A stretch of 64,000 nucleotides of DNA from positions 84,732,079-84,796,078 of the forward strand of contig NC_133653.1 in assembly GCF_009905375.1 (NCBI RefSeq), read 5' to 3'. The position numbers and the translations under genes were made by a program. Shown piece after piece: positions 1-11,514 of the stretch (within the stretch, counting starts at the first letter, position 1; each line of letters opens with the position of its first letter). The notes beneath the pieces are model-generated. The model was not told the origin of the DNA. It saw only the letters and a list, made by a program, of their open reading frames with translations, and searched no databases. The DNA is from Apium graveolens (Eukaryota > Streptophyta > Magnoliopsida > Apiales > Apiaceae).

Positions 1-2130
1 TCAAGAACAATTCCATTACTCACAATGGAAGCATATAGACCAGTAGATGATACTCAGTACACGGAGCGATGAGTGCACATAGACTCAGTTACAGTGCCTG
101 CCATAGTTACGGCAGAAGAGCAATCACATGCTTCTGAGGGAAAATCTGACTCTCAGCCACCTTTAATAGAGTCATTTTCTCCCCTCCCAGATCCAACACC
201 TCTGGCTCCCTCACGGGATTCTCCACTCACATATTTATCTGGAGAAAGTGGAGGGCAACTCGGTCAATCTATCCCTGAAGTAATTCAGACATCTATTTCA
301 CATGAAATGATAGGTTTGACTGAGGATCGGGACTCGCGAATTCCCATTGCACCACCACTGACCTCTCTTGAAGAGGCTAGGGTGATTTTAAATGAAGGTA
401 CAGAAGATCAGCATCAGGAAGACTCCTCACGAGCAATTATATTGAGAGATACACATGCACGTGAGTTGAGTGAATCAAACAGGAGAGATATTCAGGTGAG
501 CACACACACAGACACAAACACTGAAAATCTATTAGCTCAAATTGCTGATCTCAAGGAATAACTTGCAAAAAGTCAGGCTGAAGCTAAATCATTCAAAGCA
601 CAAGTGGTTGAACGGTCTTCTTCTTCCACCTCTGTCAATAATCAGCTGGCTCTCATCAGGACTGAAATATCAGATTTGAAGACATCTGTTGTACCAAAGC
701 TAAACTCAATCCAGGCATCTCCAACATTATCAGCTGACGACATTTCAAACTTCTGCTCTCTACATACAAGAATGACTTCTCTTGAAGACTTGGTTGAAAT
801 GAATCATTCACTGGATTCCTCCAGATTTCTGAAGATAGAGACGGGTATGGAACATCTGAATGAAGGGATGAAGCACTTGAACTTCATGATCAAAAATTCT
901 CACTGTCCCAATGAAGCACAAAGGACTTTCTTTGAAGGGCCGTCTGGTGGAGGCTCAGGATCGGGAGGTGATGAAGGTCATGGAGGATCTAAGGGAAAGT
1001 CTGTAGAGGATTCCTCAACTAAGGGGGAGAAGAAAGGGAGAAGTGAAAAGGGAAAAGAAAAAGATTCGTCTGCTGGAGGCACAGGGAAGCCTGATGATAT
1101 CTACTATAGTGGAGAACATGATGACTTTGATATTTGTGACGTTCCCACTGAACCAGTCTTGGAAGATAAAGATGGTTTCTTTAAAGCTGAGGAGGAAAGT
1201 GATTTTGGAGAATGGGAAGAGGAAGCTCCAGTGGATCCTCTGTTTGAGAAAGAGTTTCAGCAGCAGCAGTCAAAGATGAAAAGAAAAGAAGCTGAACTCA
1301 AAAAGGTATCCCAGATCATTGACATGAGGAAAGACATACAAAGAACAGAAACTCTTCAAAAGCAACGTCTTCATGACATTAAAGCTCAAGAAAGGAGAAG
1401 AGATGTCAGACTGAAGATTGGTGAAAAATGGGATGAAGCTAGGAGAGTACTTGATATGCCTCAGCTGAGCACAAACAATGATAGGCAGTTTCTACACCTT
1501 CTGGACAAGCTGGAGATCTCTAATCCAAACAATGACATGTACATGAATGCTATAAAGACTGAAGTCTCAAGGATCACAGCTGCCTTTGACAGATCACTAA
1601 ATGAGATGAGCATATTTGTATATTGTCAGAGCGAATGATCTTTCAAGGTGTCACTTCATCTGTTTGAGAATCGTTCTTTGTCAGAGATTTGGGTTCTTCT
1701 CAACAAAGTCAAAAGAAGCTCAGAATTGAATGAAGTTCTTCGAGAAAGGCTCAAAGAGTTTGCCAGCAGGGCTAGTCCTCAAGTGGTCAACAATCCTCAT
1801 CAGGTAAGATTCTTTAAGTCTGACTGTCTTCAAATCTGCCAGCTCGATTCACAATCTCTTAAAGACTACTCAGCTAAGCATCTGGTCTGGATGGAACATC
1901 ACCTAAGAACTGCTGGATATTCATCCATGTTGAAAACTCAAGCAGCTGATTTGATTCAAGCTTATTGTGAAAGGAATACTAAAAGGTACAATCAACTCAA
2001 GAATAAGCTAAAGACAGTTGGAGTTCAACCAGTTAGACCAGATAGCTTCACTTCAGAAAAGGATCGTGTCTTTGACAAGGAGTTGCTTCAAGATTTGGAA
2101 GAAGGTGAAGTCGGAAGAGAAGACAACTGA
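1..2130 (+). pseudogene. Third (env-position) ORF of X, C-terminal part, three in-frame stops
   Basis: A single reading frame runs from the window edge to the TGA at 2128 and is broken only by stops at 70-72 (TGA), 559-561 (TAA) and 1636-1638 (TGA). Seen in order: a Ser/Pro-rich acidic segment; a heptad-like coiled coil around 520-900 (AQIADLKE, then LIRTEISDLKT); a Gly/Ser/Lys-rich linker (about 940-1080) holding a GGGGGAGAAG tract; a long charged helical region with KDIQRTETLQKQRLHDIKAQ-like content; and a C-terminal domain. No transmembrane span or signal peptide is visible, so the envelope label reflects position only. Extra ORFs after pol are known in long plant Copia elements; their function is not known to me. 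Confidence 0.75.
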
Positions 2131-2391
2131 ATTCAATTAGCTCAAACCTCAATGTAATATGATTAGAGCTTTATGAATCAAGATAGACTAATGTAGTTAT
2201 ATGTTCAGGCTAGAGGAACATCTATCTTGTATTCACTTGTAAATTTCGTTTGGAATCTGGAAAATGTTAAATATAATCCAGAACTTTCTGCTATTTACTT
2301 TGCATTACTGTTTATATCTTTTTCTTATTTGTTAGTTGAGTTATCCTCTAGGTATTTATTGTTATTGTATAACAAACAAATAGGGGGAGAT
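2131..2391 (+). other. 3' untranslated tail and polypurine tract of X
   Basis: AT-rich noncoding sequence ends in AAATAGGGGGAGAT immediately before the LTR start (TGAAAGG). This is the plus-strand primer (PPT) position. The same purine tract precedes the LTRs of Y and K. Confidence 0.85.
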
Positions 2392-3720
2392 TGAAAGGCA
2401 TATGTCATAGCCTATTTGTTTATTCGAGGATTTAACTCAACTCAAATAAGGATGTAACAAGTAAATAGTGGTTCTATCGTCAGAGAGATCTCTCATAGTA
2501 ACATATGTCAAAGGATTAAGTAACATTGTTCGTCTACAGACTTGATGACTTAATTCACTGGAAGAAGCTCAAGAAATTGATCAAGCCTCAGTGATATAAA
2601 TCAAGATTGTGGATTTAATCAAGTGACGGAGATCTCGTCAGGGTATAAATTAATTACAAGGATTTAGTCTGAAGAAAATCAAGAGTATCAAGGTCAAGGC
2701 ATGAAGAAACGTCACGGAAGTTAGTCACTCATGAACCAGACAGTACATCGAGTGTCAACATTGAAGTGATGGAATTGATTCGTAATTGACAGAGATTTTC
2801 AGAAGAATGGTTGCTGCTCAAGATTAATATTAATTCTCTATTAATTAATTAAGTCATATAATTTAATTAAGAAAATAAATTATATCTGCAAAGATTAATT
2901 TATTGATTAATTGAATTAATTGATTAATTAATTCAGAATTAATATTAAGGTTTTTCAGAATTTAAACTGGATTAAAATCTATTTAAATTCAACAAGTCAA
3001 TCTGATTGTATTAATATGACAATCGGTATGACAATTGATAGTCATACCGAAAGTCATGCTAGTACAAATAATTGTCTTGCCGAAAGTTACACTGGGAGGA
3101 GGATAGTCTTGCTAGCTCATTTGATAGTCCTACCGAAAGTCATGCCAGTTCATTTGATTGTCTTGCCAGTTCAAATGGATTGTCTTGCCGAAAGTCTTTC
3201 TAGTTCAAATGAATTGTCTTGCCGAAAGTCTTTCTGGATCAAGTGGATGGTTTGTTTAAAAAAACCAACAGAAGCAGATAATCTAAAAAAGACAGAGCAT
3301 TGAATATATCATTCAACAGAACACAGAACAAAAGAAACCTGCAGAGAAATTATTGCAAATTCACAGATCATTTATTTTTAGTATTTATTGTTAAATCTAA
3401 TCCACTAGAAATACTTTTCTTGTTCTTGTGTAACTATCTAGCGGATCAAAATCCCTAGAACTTAATCTCAAATCGCTTTTAGCATTTGATCTTTTTATTG
3501 CAAAAATAGAAAAAGTTCATGTCAAATTTATTCTAGATTTGTGATAATTGATTTGAGATTAATCCCTTGGAAACGATACCGTTGTTGTAACACCTTTCAA
3601 GTTTAATAATAATTTTATTTAACTTGAATTTTGTTTCACCTTTTTTATTCCGTATTTTATTCGATTAAACGGTATTGTTTGTATTCAACCCCCCTTCTAC
3701 AAACATATTGAGACCTAACA
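2392..3720 (+). repeat. 3' LTR of X
   Basis: About 1329 bp, starting TGAAAGG right after the polypurine tract and ending ACCTAACA. The middle holds a very AT-rich stretch of TTAATTAA-type palindromes (about 2820-2960) and then an imperfect minisatellite. The terminal CAACCCCCCTTCTAC block is shared by the LTRs of Y and K and marks the family. The U3 part has no obvious similarity to the Y LTR, so X and Y are different subfamilies. Confidence 0.85.
3020..3240 (+). repeat. Imperfect minisatellite in X LTR (TTGTCTTGCCGAAAGT core)
   Basis: Variants of the core TTGTCTTGCCGAAAGT recur about seven times, separated by AGTTCAAAT-like spacers; the full unit is about 33 bp where it is best preserved (about 3160-3235). 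It lies upstream of the presumed transcription start, in the same position as the arrays in the Y and K LTRs. The open frame across it (about 3016-3303) is a product of the repeat and is not called a gene. Confidence 0.75.
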
Positions 3721-3759
3721 GTATTCAACCCCCCTTTTACGATAATTCGAGACCTAACA
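3721..3759 (+). repeat. 39-bp remnant of Y 5' LTR
   Basis: Reads GTATTCAACC...GAGACCTAACA and stops exactly at the primer binding site. It is a second copy of the LTR tail immediately after the X LTR tail. The simplest reading is that X inserted 39 bp before the end of the Y 5' LTR. Confidence 0.8.
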
Positions 3760-3776
3760 ATTGGTATCAGAGCTTG
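3760..3776 (+). other. Primer binding site of Y (initiator Met-tRNA type)
   Basis: TTGGTATCAGAGCTTG directly after the LTR remnant. TGGTATCAGAGC is complementary to the 3' end of plant initiator methionine tRNA, the usual primer of Copia elements. It is unmutated here although the rest of Y is heavily decayed. Confidence 0.9.
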
Positions 3777-5178
3777 TTGATAGATATACAGATCAGATCA
3801 GGTGTGTCAGCCCAAACAATCAAGTTCTCGTATTTTCAGATTTTTTAATTTTCAAAAATTATCAACACTTGAGATTTTTAAATTTTAAACAATTTGGACT
3901 TAGTTATAATTTTTATTTTTGATTTATTTATTTTTCCATAAAATTTAAAATTCTTAAATTTGATTTTTTCTTAAATAATAATTTACATTTTATTTAATTT
4001 TTAAGAAAATTCGAAATTCTTGAAAATTAGATTTTATGTAAATATTTATTTTTGACTAATTTATTTTCTAAGAAAATTAAAAATATTTGAAATTTAAATT
4101 TCTCTTAAATATTAAATTAGAGGTACTCAAGGATTGGTAGACTCAGGATTCGTCAGGGCATTTAAAGTGGATTTTAATCTTTTGGAGAAAACGAAGACCA
4201 TGTGCTAATCAAACGGAAAATTCCCGAATACGGAAATTGAAGATAATGGTTTTCTAGCTCCAATGAAAATGAGTTCAAGACCTACAGAAGGAAATTGTGT
4301 GACATCCTCAAAGGCTTACTCCAGAGGATACCACCGAGTTTTCAGATGCTGGAAATGAATGAAATTTCTACGGGTACAGCTTTTCTCGAAGATTTTAAAG
4401 ACAACTCTATGATTCCAGATAATACAATCACACAGTGGTTTGTACCAATGCTATATTTATCCGGGAATTAATGAGATCATATAGGCAGGAATTGTGGTGG
4501 TCAGAGAGAATAGTGGGGACAAATAAATATCTCAGTTACATGGAATAAAGTTGGAACCTCAGGACAGAATGTAAGAGTTACTGATTGCTGAATCAGAAGA
4601 AACTCGGGTAGAAGTACTTGAGAGACTGGACGTCAGGGCAGTGTTTTACTTGTCAGGGAAGTTCAGTCGCATCAAATTTACAAGGAGTACATAAGCTATA
4701 TCCAAGGATCAAGCCTATCTATTCTGAAGCAGAGATTCTTACAGATTCAGTTCAAGAGGTGGTTACAGACTGAGGTTGGGACATAAACAAGATTTGATAG
4801 CTACAGGTTTTACAAGCAATATGTGTCAAGTAACTATTAGTGGTTTTGCTACAACAGAACAAGAAGCTTGACAAACAAGGATGAGTAGGGATTCGGTTGA
4901 AGAGTTGAGACAAAGGTGGAATGTTTTCTTAGGGAAGCATCCAGTCAAAACTTATAATGCACGGGAAAGAGTTAGGATGGATCAAATGACGAGAATAATG
5001 AATATCTTGATTTCATAGCAATCTCTGAAGATGGTCCAACTCACATATCTCAGGTTTCAAATTATTGAACCACTGTAATGCTTTGCTCTCAATATTCAAT
5101 ACATGATAAGTTTTATAATGTTTAAATATTTAACACTCGCATAACCATGATAGCATCACACATAGATAATGCTGAACT
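3777..5178 (+). pseudogene. Leader and degraded gag region of Y
   Basis: The first 350 bp are very AT-rich leader. From about 4120 the base composition becomes coding-like (KFPNTEIEDNGFLAPMKMS-like stretches), but no frame stays open. Given its place between primer site and protease it should be gag. I cannot see a zinc knuckle, and the assignment rests on position. Confidence 0.45.
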
Positions 5179-5183
5179 AGTTC

Positions 5184-7854
5184 TATAATATCCCATATTT
5201 TCAAATATTATTATTATTATTATTATTTGGAATTGTTTATGTAATTTTTATGTGAATTTTGGTGATTTATCTGATAATTGGAATTGATGTTGGTATGTGT
5301 ATATTTGATATTATTTGAATATTTTAATTTTAAAATGTGTAGAATAAAATATAGATAATTGTGATATTTTTCTGGTAATTTTTGGACTATTAGATGATTT
5401 TATAATGATTTATGGATTTATTAATTATTTTCTGAGTAATTACCAAAATTATTTTATAAAGCCGGGAATCTTCCAACCTCAACCGTTTTTACATTTTTAT
5501 AACCCGGAACTCTTCCGAAAACTATTGTCTAACCTAATCTGGTAATTCTGGACATTTTCCGTATTTTGACTTTTTCGATTCGGATTAAGGTTTGACCCGT
5601 GCGCGGCCCGGCGCAAGATTTTCGATACGTTAACCATTTCGGTAAATCAACAAAACCCGTATTCTCGAGAGACGAGATATTTTTACATTATTTTTGTATA
5701 TGGGATTTTGTGAAAAGCTCGGTTTTGATAATTATCCAATTCTGGTATTTAATTGTATCGTTTTTGCAGTAACTTAGCGGCTAATCAACTAATTTAACGA
5801 TCCAAAACGATCCAGAATGAACCAATATTCCATAAATATAAATAGCCTATTTCTTATTTCATTTATTTCGTTTATTCATTTGCAACCAGTAAAAATGCAG
5901 TAAATACAGAGAAAACCCTAGAAACCGATACGTTCCTGAGAATCAAACACACGAACGAAGGCGTTACCGAACCCCGATTCAAGTGTGCGATATATCAAAA
6001 TGAAGCTCTCGAAATAAAGAATCTGAATCAATCATCAATTTCAACCCAGAAACATCATATACGGATCGTTCGAGTGATCGGGACAGGGTGTTGGATAAAG
6101 AATGAGATGGAATGGCATTGGATATCTGGCTTCTAGCAATCGCAGGAGCAGCATATCAGTGAAGTGTTGAAAAGAAAGGCGGTGATATTTTAAGACAGAA
6201 TGTCAGAATAGATGCGTCATTGCGAGTGTGACTAATTGCTAAATCCCAAAGACAAGTACCCCTGACTTCACTTATCGTTCAAGTGACATTTATTTCAAAT
6301 CATATTATGCAAGTATCCCTATCATCACTTATTGTTCAAGTGATATTTATTTTGAATCTCATTATGCAAGTATTGCTTTCCCTATTCTCAGTTCGGAATA
6401 GATAAATGTTTTACATATCGCTGAATTAAATGATTCTGTTTATGCAAGTATTCTTCTGCTATTCTATGTTCAGAATAGTCAAGTGTTTTACTTATCCAAT
6501 TATCGGATTTATAACTGTTTTGGATTTTGAAAAAGATGATTTTGTTGCGAGTATTCCTGCCCAAGTGAATGGGGGAATAAAATTATTTAGGATGTCGATT
6601 GATTCGGCTCCTTTTTGAATAAAAAGGTTTTTAAGATTGGAATGGTTACTGGTTACTGGTTACAGCGTAGGTGATCAAGATATCGGTCCAGCTGTAATAT
6701 CTTTCAAGGCTAGTTATGCCTTTTCTGGCGCCCTATAGGTACCGTATGTCTTCGGGATACGGGTAGTACCTATATTTACGGTATGGCTGCGGGATCCTGT
6801 TGTTTCGCGACTGGTCATCGGGAACAACATGAAATGTTATTGGTTCCAATCTAAAATATGGTTATCTAAATTGTTTTGATAATCATAGAATAAATGATTT
6901 ATCAACTGATTCTGTTTTGGATTAAAAGTACTGATTCTGTTTTGGATTAAAAGTGAATTGCGGTTTTGATTCAGTTTCTGATTTATGCTGATACTTACAT
7001 TGTTGTTAAATATCAAAGGTGGTATTAATATAGATGATTGATGTTGAATTCAGTATGGAATGTTATGAGCATCAAAGTTCGTATTGATATCTAATTTGAT
7101 ATAACAACAAAATAAGTATTAATTTCAAGAGTTCGGTTTTGAGTAAAGTTTATGATTCAATCCATAGTCATTGCTTCTTGTTATTGATGTTTACGATATT
7201 TTCGTAAACACTGTCTTACGAGTTTTACTCTCGTCAAGATTCAAAGTATTGCTGAAGCCTTTCGCTTGAAAATATCAAAAAGAGTTTTATGATTCAACAA
7301 TTATGATTTTAAGTGTTCTACTCTGATACAGATGTCGATTTTATATCAAAACGACCCTATATATGTCATAATGAACTTGCTGAGCATTTCTTTCGCTCAT
7401 ACTTGTCTGTTTTCAAATATAACCTCCAGTGAGGATTAACTTGCGCTGTTTAGCTGCATAATTCGAAGAAGCAAGGAAGAAGCTTTTGGAAGGTGGTTGG
7501 TCCAGGGTTGCGAACTAATGTAAGTTCTATTATGTAAAGTTGTTTATATTATATTATATTATAATTGTGTTATTTTATAGTTGGGCCTAGTATACTTCTT
7601 TTCGAAGTTATACTAGCGGGTTAGTATTGAATTGGAATTCGTTGAAAAGAGTTTTAAAAGAAAGTGAAAATTTATTTGTGGAATTTGGATATCTTGTTTC
7701 TAGAACTGTAACCTTAAAAGATCTTGGATTAGTTTGGGGTCATAAGTGGTAAATATTTTCCACTGGCATTTATTTATTAATTAAACAGGTTATTTTGGAT
7801 TGAGATTTTATAGTGACGACCAAATCCCCTGACCCCAGATTTGGGGGCGTTACA
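5184..7854 (+). mobile_element. Solo LTR S of a Ty3/Gypsy element (long-LTR, Tekay-like)
   Basis: Starts TATAATATCCC (expected TG mutated to TA) and ends GGGGGCGTTACA. It is flanked by a perfect 5-bp duplication AGTTC (5179-5183 and 7855-7859). No primer site, polypurine tract or pol is present inside, so it is a solo LTR left by LTR-LTR recombination. ATAAATATAAATAG at about 5832-5845 is the likely TATA region. Internal duplications include two copies of a 25-bp CTGATTCTGTTTTGG unit near 6905-6955 and a diverged ~73-bp duplication near 6270-6380. Tekay assignment is from LTR length and terminal style only. The small open frames inside look fortuitous. Confidence 0.8.
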
Positions 7855-7859
7855 AGTTC

Positions 7860-8440
7860 ACTAGATTATTTTTCTGGTAACTAGGATAGATGTTTAACTT
7901 GTGCATGTTACTTTAGATGATCTTAAATATGTGATTGAATGTTTGTTGAACATAATTAATTGCTTTAGTGAGATATATATTTTCCAGCACTTAAGACCTT
8001 TGTTTTTGCTTATTCTCTGTATCCTATTATAATATGATTTGCTCATTAATCCTGAATTATTTGTTAAGATGTGTTAGTTTATAATTGGATTTAGATAGCT
8101 AGATGAGATACATCAACATGATTGGACTGGATAGAATTAGTGATTTATTTGTTAATTCTATTTGTTCCATATCATGCCTATATTGCTTAATTCTTATGCA
8201 TAATGTTTCTGAATGAATGCCATGTCTTCCTAATACAATGCTTATTTTTATGCCATGAATGCATCTCCTAGAATTTGTATCAATTGTAGAAAGCATGTTT
8301 AGGATGACAATAGGGCAAAGACTGCTAGTCCTCCTTATGTATGGTTGGAACCAATTTTCCCGTAACCTAGAGACAAATTTGTCAAAGGTATTAAAATGGA
8401 GAAAATGGTCAGTCAAAGATAAGAATTAGCATGATAAGGT
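7860..8440 (+). other. Y internal sequence with no recognisable domain
   Basis: AT-rich DNA between solo LTR S and the protease remnant, presumably the C-terminal part of gag. I see no gag motif or zinc knuckle. A short minus-strand open frame across 8099-8416 has no recognisable content. Confidence 0.4.
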
Positions 8441-8449
8441 TGCAGCTGT

Positions 8450-11400
8450 TGTTATCTCTGATTATAATAATATCTCTAATCCATATGGACCCAAACTGAT
8501 AAGTTGGGTATCAAGAACTGTTAATCCATTTGTGAACGCAGGACATAACAGGTTAATTGATTCATACATATTCTTGGTAATTCATACTCAAGGCATATGA
8601 TCAAAAAAAGAGCCTCACAATCAAATGTGATTGACAAAAGCTATTCTGTCACTAATATTTGAAGATGACAACAAAGGTTTTCATTATGGGAGAAGCTTTA
8701 CAGAAAAGGAATGTCATCATGAACTCAACAATTGCTATCACCGATAACAACTAATTATTGCAGTCATTAATAACAGTTGAAGCAACTTCCTTGTTGGAGA
8801 ATCAAGGCACAAATCCTCTTATAAGAAAGTTCTGCATGAAGGGGCAAAATGTCAATTCAATAAAGGATTAGTGTCTCATTTGAAGCGGGAAGGTTGAGAA
8901 TCTTGCTCTTCTTAGAGTAAGGTAAGGAAATGCTCGTGGCTAGACTGGAAACTCTGAAAAGGTGAAGTCAATGGTTTCTACTGTAAAGCTTCATCTGACA
9001 AAAGTTTAGCTATGGCACTAGAAGCTCTCACCCTTGAACGTTAACTCAAGGAACTCTTTTGTGAAAAGTGGTTAGTGAGAGAAGTGCCTCATCTGGAATT
9101 CAGAAGATGATAAATGTGAGGCATGTCAGAAAGAGGAGTCAAAGATAACATCACATCAAAGCAAATATATACCTTAGTGATGGTGGTTGACTATTCTTAT
9201 TAAACAAAATTGTTGTTTATGCATTCTCATGACAAGACATCATAGATGGTGATTGATCACATTAAAGAATATCAAGCTAGAAGCAACTGTAAAAGAAATG
9301 ATCTTGTGGTCAGATAATGGGAATGAATTCAAGAAGCAGTTCTGATTAATAGCTGTAACATCAAGAATATTTTGAGACATATTCAACACTGGGAGCTCCG
9401 TGTCATAATGGAGTGGTACAAAGGAAGAACTGGAACTTGATTAAAGCAAGAAGGACTATGTCAAGCTAATCAAGACTTTCTAAATACCAAAGGGCTTGAT
9501 CATGATGAATACATGAAGACCACTAATGAGTTAATGTCCAATAGAAGCAAACACTGGATAACCAGAAAGTGTTTGGAGAGAATATTCTACAGAAGCAAAC
9601 AATTAAATGTTTTCAGTTGTTTAAAGATCTTGGCATTTGCAGCTAAGACTAGTTAGGATATTTTTCATGGCTACTCAGTGGAGTCTATAACCTACAGGGC
9701 ATTTATGGTTGATCAACAGAAGATGATTGAAAGTCTAAGTGCACAATTCAACAACTCAATGCTCCAAGCTGTTACAGGAGAAATTAATGGTATTGATGAT
9801 TCATATCCAAGCAGTGGAATGGCAGTGTATAACACAACTCATTATTTCATTAAAGCCAGTCAACAAGGGTAAGAATTTTCAGGAAATCCCAGCAACAGCT
9901 TAGGGGGAGCAATAAAAGGATGAACTAGTCAGACACAACACCACATTGAAAATTCAGAGGACACAATAAGAAGAGATCTGCTGAGACAAAGGGTTTAATG
10001 TCAAGTCTATTCCCAGAGTCTAGTTCTTAAGTGGTCCAGATGGTGGAGTAATGATTAGCAGGGCTAATGAGTGTGAATGATTATTTCTCTAGTTTTCTAT
10101 CTGAAGAAGAAAATAAGAAAGTTACAGAAGCTCTGATAGATCCGTATTGATTGGGTGATTGCAAAGCAAAATGAACTCAATCAGTCAGCAAGCAGATTGT
10201 GGGAAGCTGGTATCCAAACCAAATGACAATATTGTAATTGGTACAAGGATAACCAGAAGTCATACTGGATGATAATGGCATTGTTATGAGGGATAAGGCC
10301 AAACTGGATGCTAGGTTATTATTAGGAAGCAGTATCTAACAGATAGCACCGGTAATGAGACTTGAGGATATTACGTCATATCAGGCACCTGATGCACATT
10401 ACACTTGGAATTGAACTCTAGTAGATGTGTACAAGTGCACTCCTAGTTGGTGAGTCAAAAGAGGAAGTCAATGCACCACAGTTCATGGACTTTGCAGTTG
10501 CAGATCTATTGGACTATGCATATCTCTTCTTCACAATCTCACTTCAGGTTGGTATAAACTAATGTACTACTCAAGAAATCGTCAAGGACATGGTATGGCA
10601 CTCTTACTGAAGTTAAAATTTAATGTGAACTAGTATAATCATCATATTAATAACTCTCTTTATCACTAGGCACAAACATATTAAGTTATATGTGCAGTCA
10701 TATCATGATAATGTTATATGTTGGTTTACTAACAAAAAACTTGTGCAAGATTATTTGCTAAGTAATTGTATAGTAGGTATGGAGGAGCGTGTTGGAAAGG
10801 TTGTAATTCTTTTTGGGATTACTTTAAGCAAGCCATTAGAAAAATTCTTTTAGGAGCTCAAGAAAGCCAAAAGAACAATTCTTTTAGGAGCACAAGTAAA
10901 CCAAAAAAATGATGACAATACAAGTAAGTTTAGGATCTTTTGAAGATGCAAAATTTGGAAGATTCTGAACATGCCAAGACTACTTACCAACAGAAACCAC
11001 TAAAGCTTGATCAGTGCAACTCAGGTATAATGACAAGCTATAGAGGTATGACGAGCTCACTCTTTTACTTAAATGCTAATAGAGAACATGTAATGTTCTC
11101 AATATGCCAATATGCAAGGTTCCAAGTGGATCTAGAGAATCCAATCGTATATCTATTAACAAGATTATTAGATATCTTAAGGGACTACCAACTCTTGGAA
11201 TAAAGTACCCTAAAGATATTATGCTTAACATGTTTGGCTATATAGATACAGATTATGCAGGATTTTAAGAAAGACAGGAGAAGCATATCAGGAAGCTGTC
11301 AACTTTATGGAAGAATATTGATTTCATGTTATGATGAGAAACAACTTCAAATCCAACAACTCTGTGGAATACTCTAAGTCAAGGCACCTTCACACCAGGT

Positions 11401-11510
11401 ATCATCACTTTAGAGAGCATGTCATTTTAGTCTAAGAGTTACTGACAGAAACATTTATTAAATCACTTGATAAAGTTAATTTTTCAAGACTGGTTTGTAA
11501 GTGTGGTATA
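8450..11510 (+). pseudogene. Degraded Copia pol of Y (protease, integrase, RT, RNase H)
   Basis: Fragments in all three frames follow Copia order. Near 8490 a GPKLISWV-like piece (usual GPK..WVPK) and near 8650 FEDDNKGFHYG (usual FGDDNKGF) mark the protease region. Near 9190-9200 VVDYS, at 9313 SDNGNEFK and near 9395 HNGVVQRKN mark integrase. Near 10120-10330 ALIDP, VILDDNGIVMRDKAKL mark the RT N-terminus. 10940-11203 gives YRGMTSSLFYLN...ICQYARFQVD of the late RT. DKVNFSRLVCKCG near 11480 marks the end of RNase H. The central RT including the YVDD box is missing or unrecognisable. It encodes no functional protein. Confidence 0.75.
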
Positions 11511-11514
11511 TCAT

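Larger units (their letters stand above)
1..3720 (+). mobile_element. Element X: 3' end of a SIRE-like Ty1/Copia retrotransposon
   Basis: Contains the C-terminal part of a third ORF, an untranslated tail, a polypurine tract and a full 3' LTR. The 5' LTR, gag and pol lie left of the window. The LTR ends at ACCTAACA and is followed by 39 bp matching the end of another LTR and then by a primer binding site. This means X sits inside the 5' LTR of element Y. The class is inferred from the layout shared with element K, which has a recognisable Copia pol. Expected target duplication is GTATT (3721-3725), with its partner outside the window. Confidence 0.8.

Noticed and set aside
8099..8416. Minus-strand 105-codon open frame
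   Set aside because: No recognisable motif, lies inside Y opposite to its coding direction, and such frames occur by chance in decayed AT-rich DNA.
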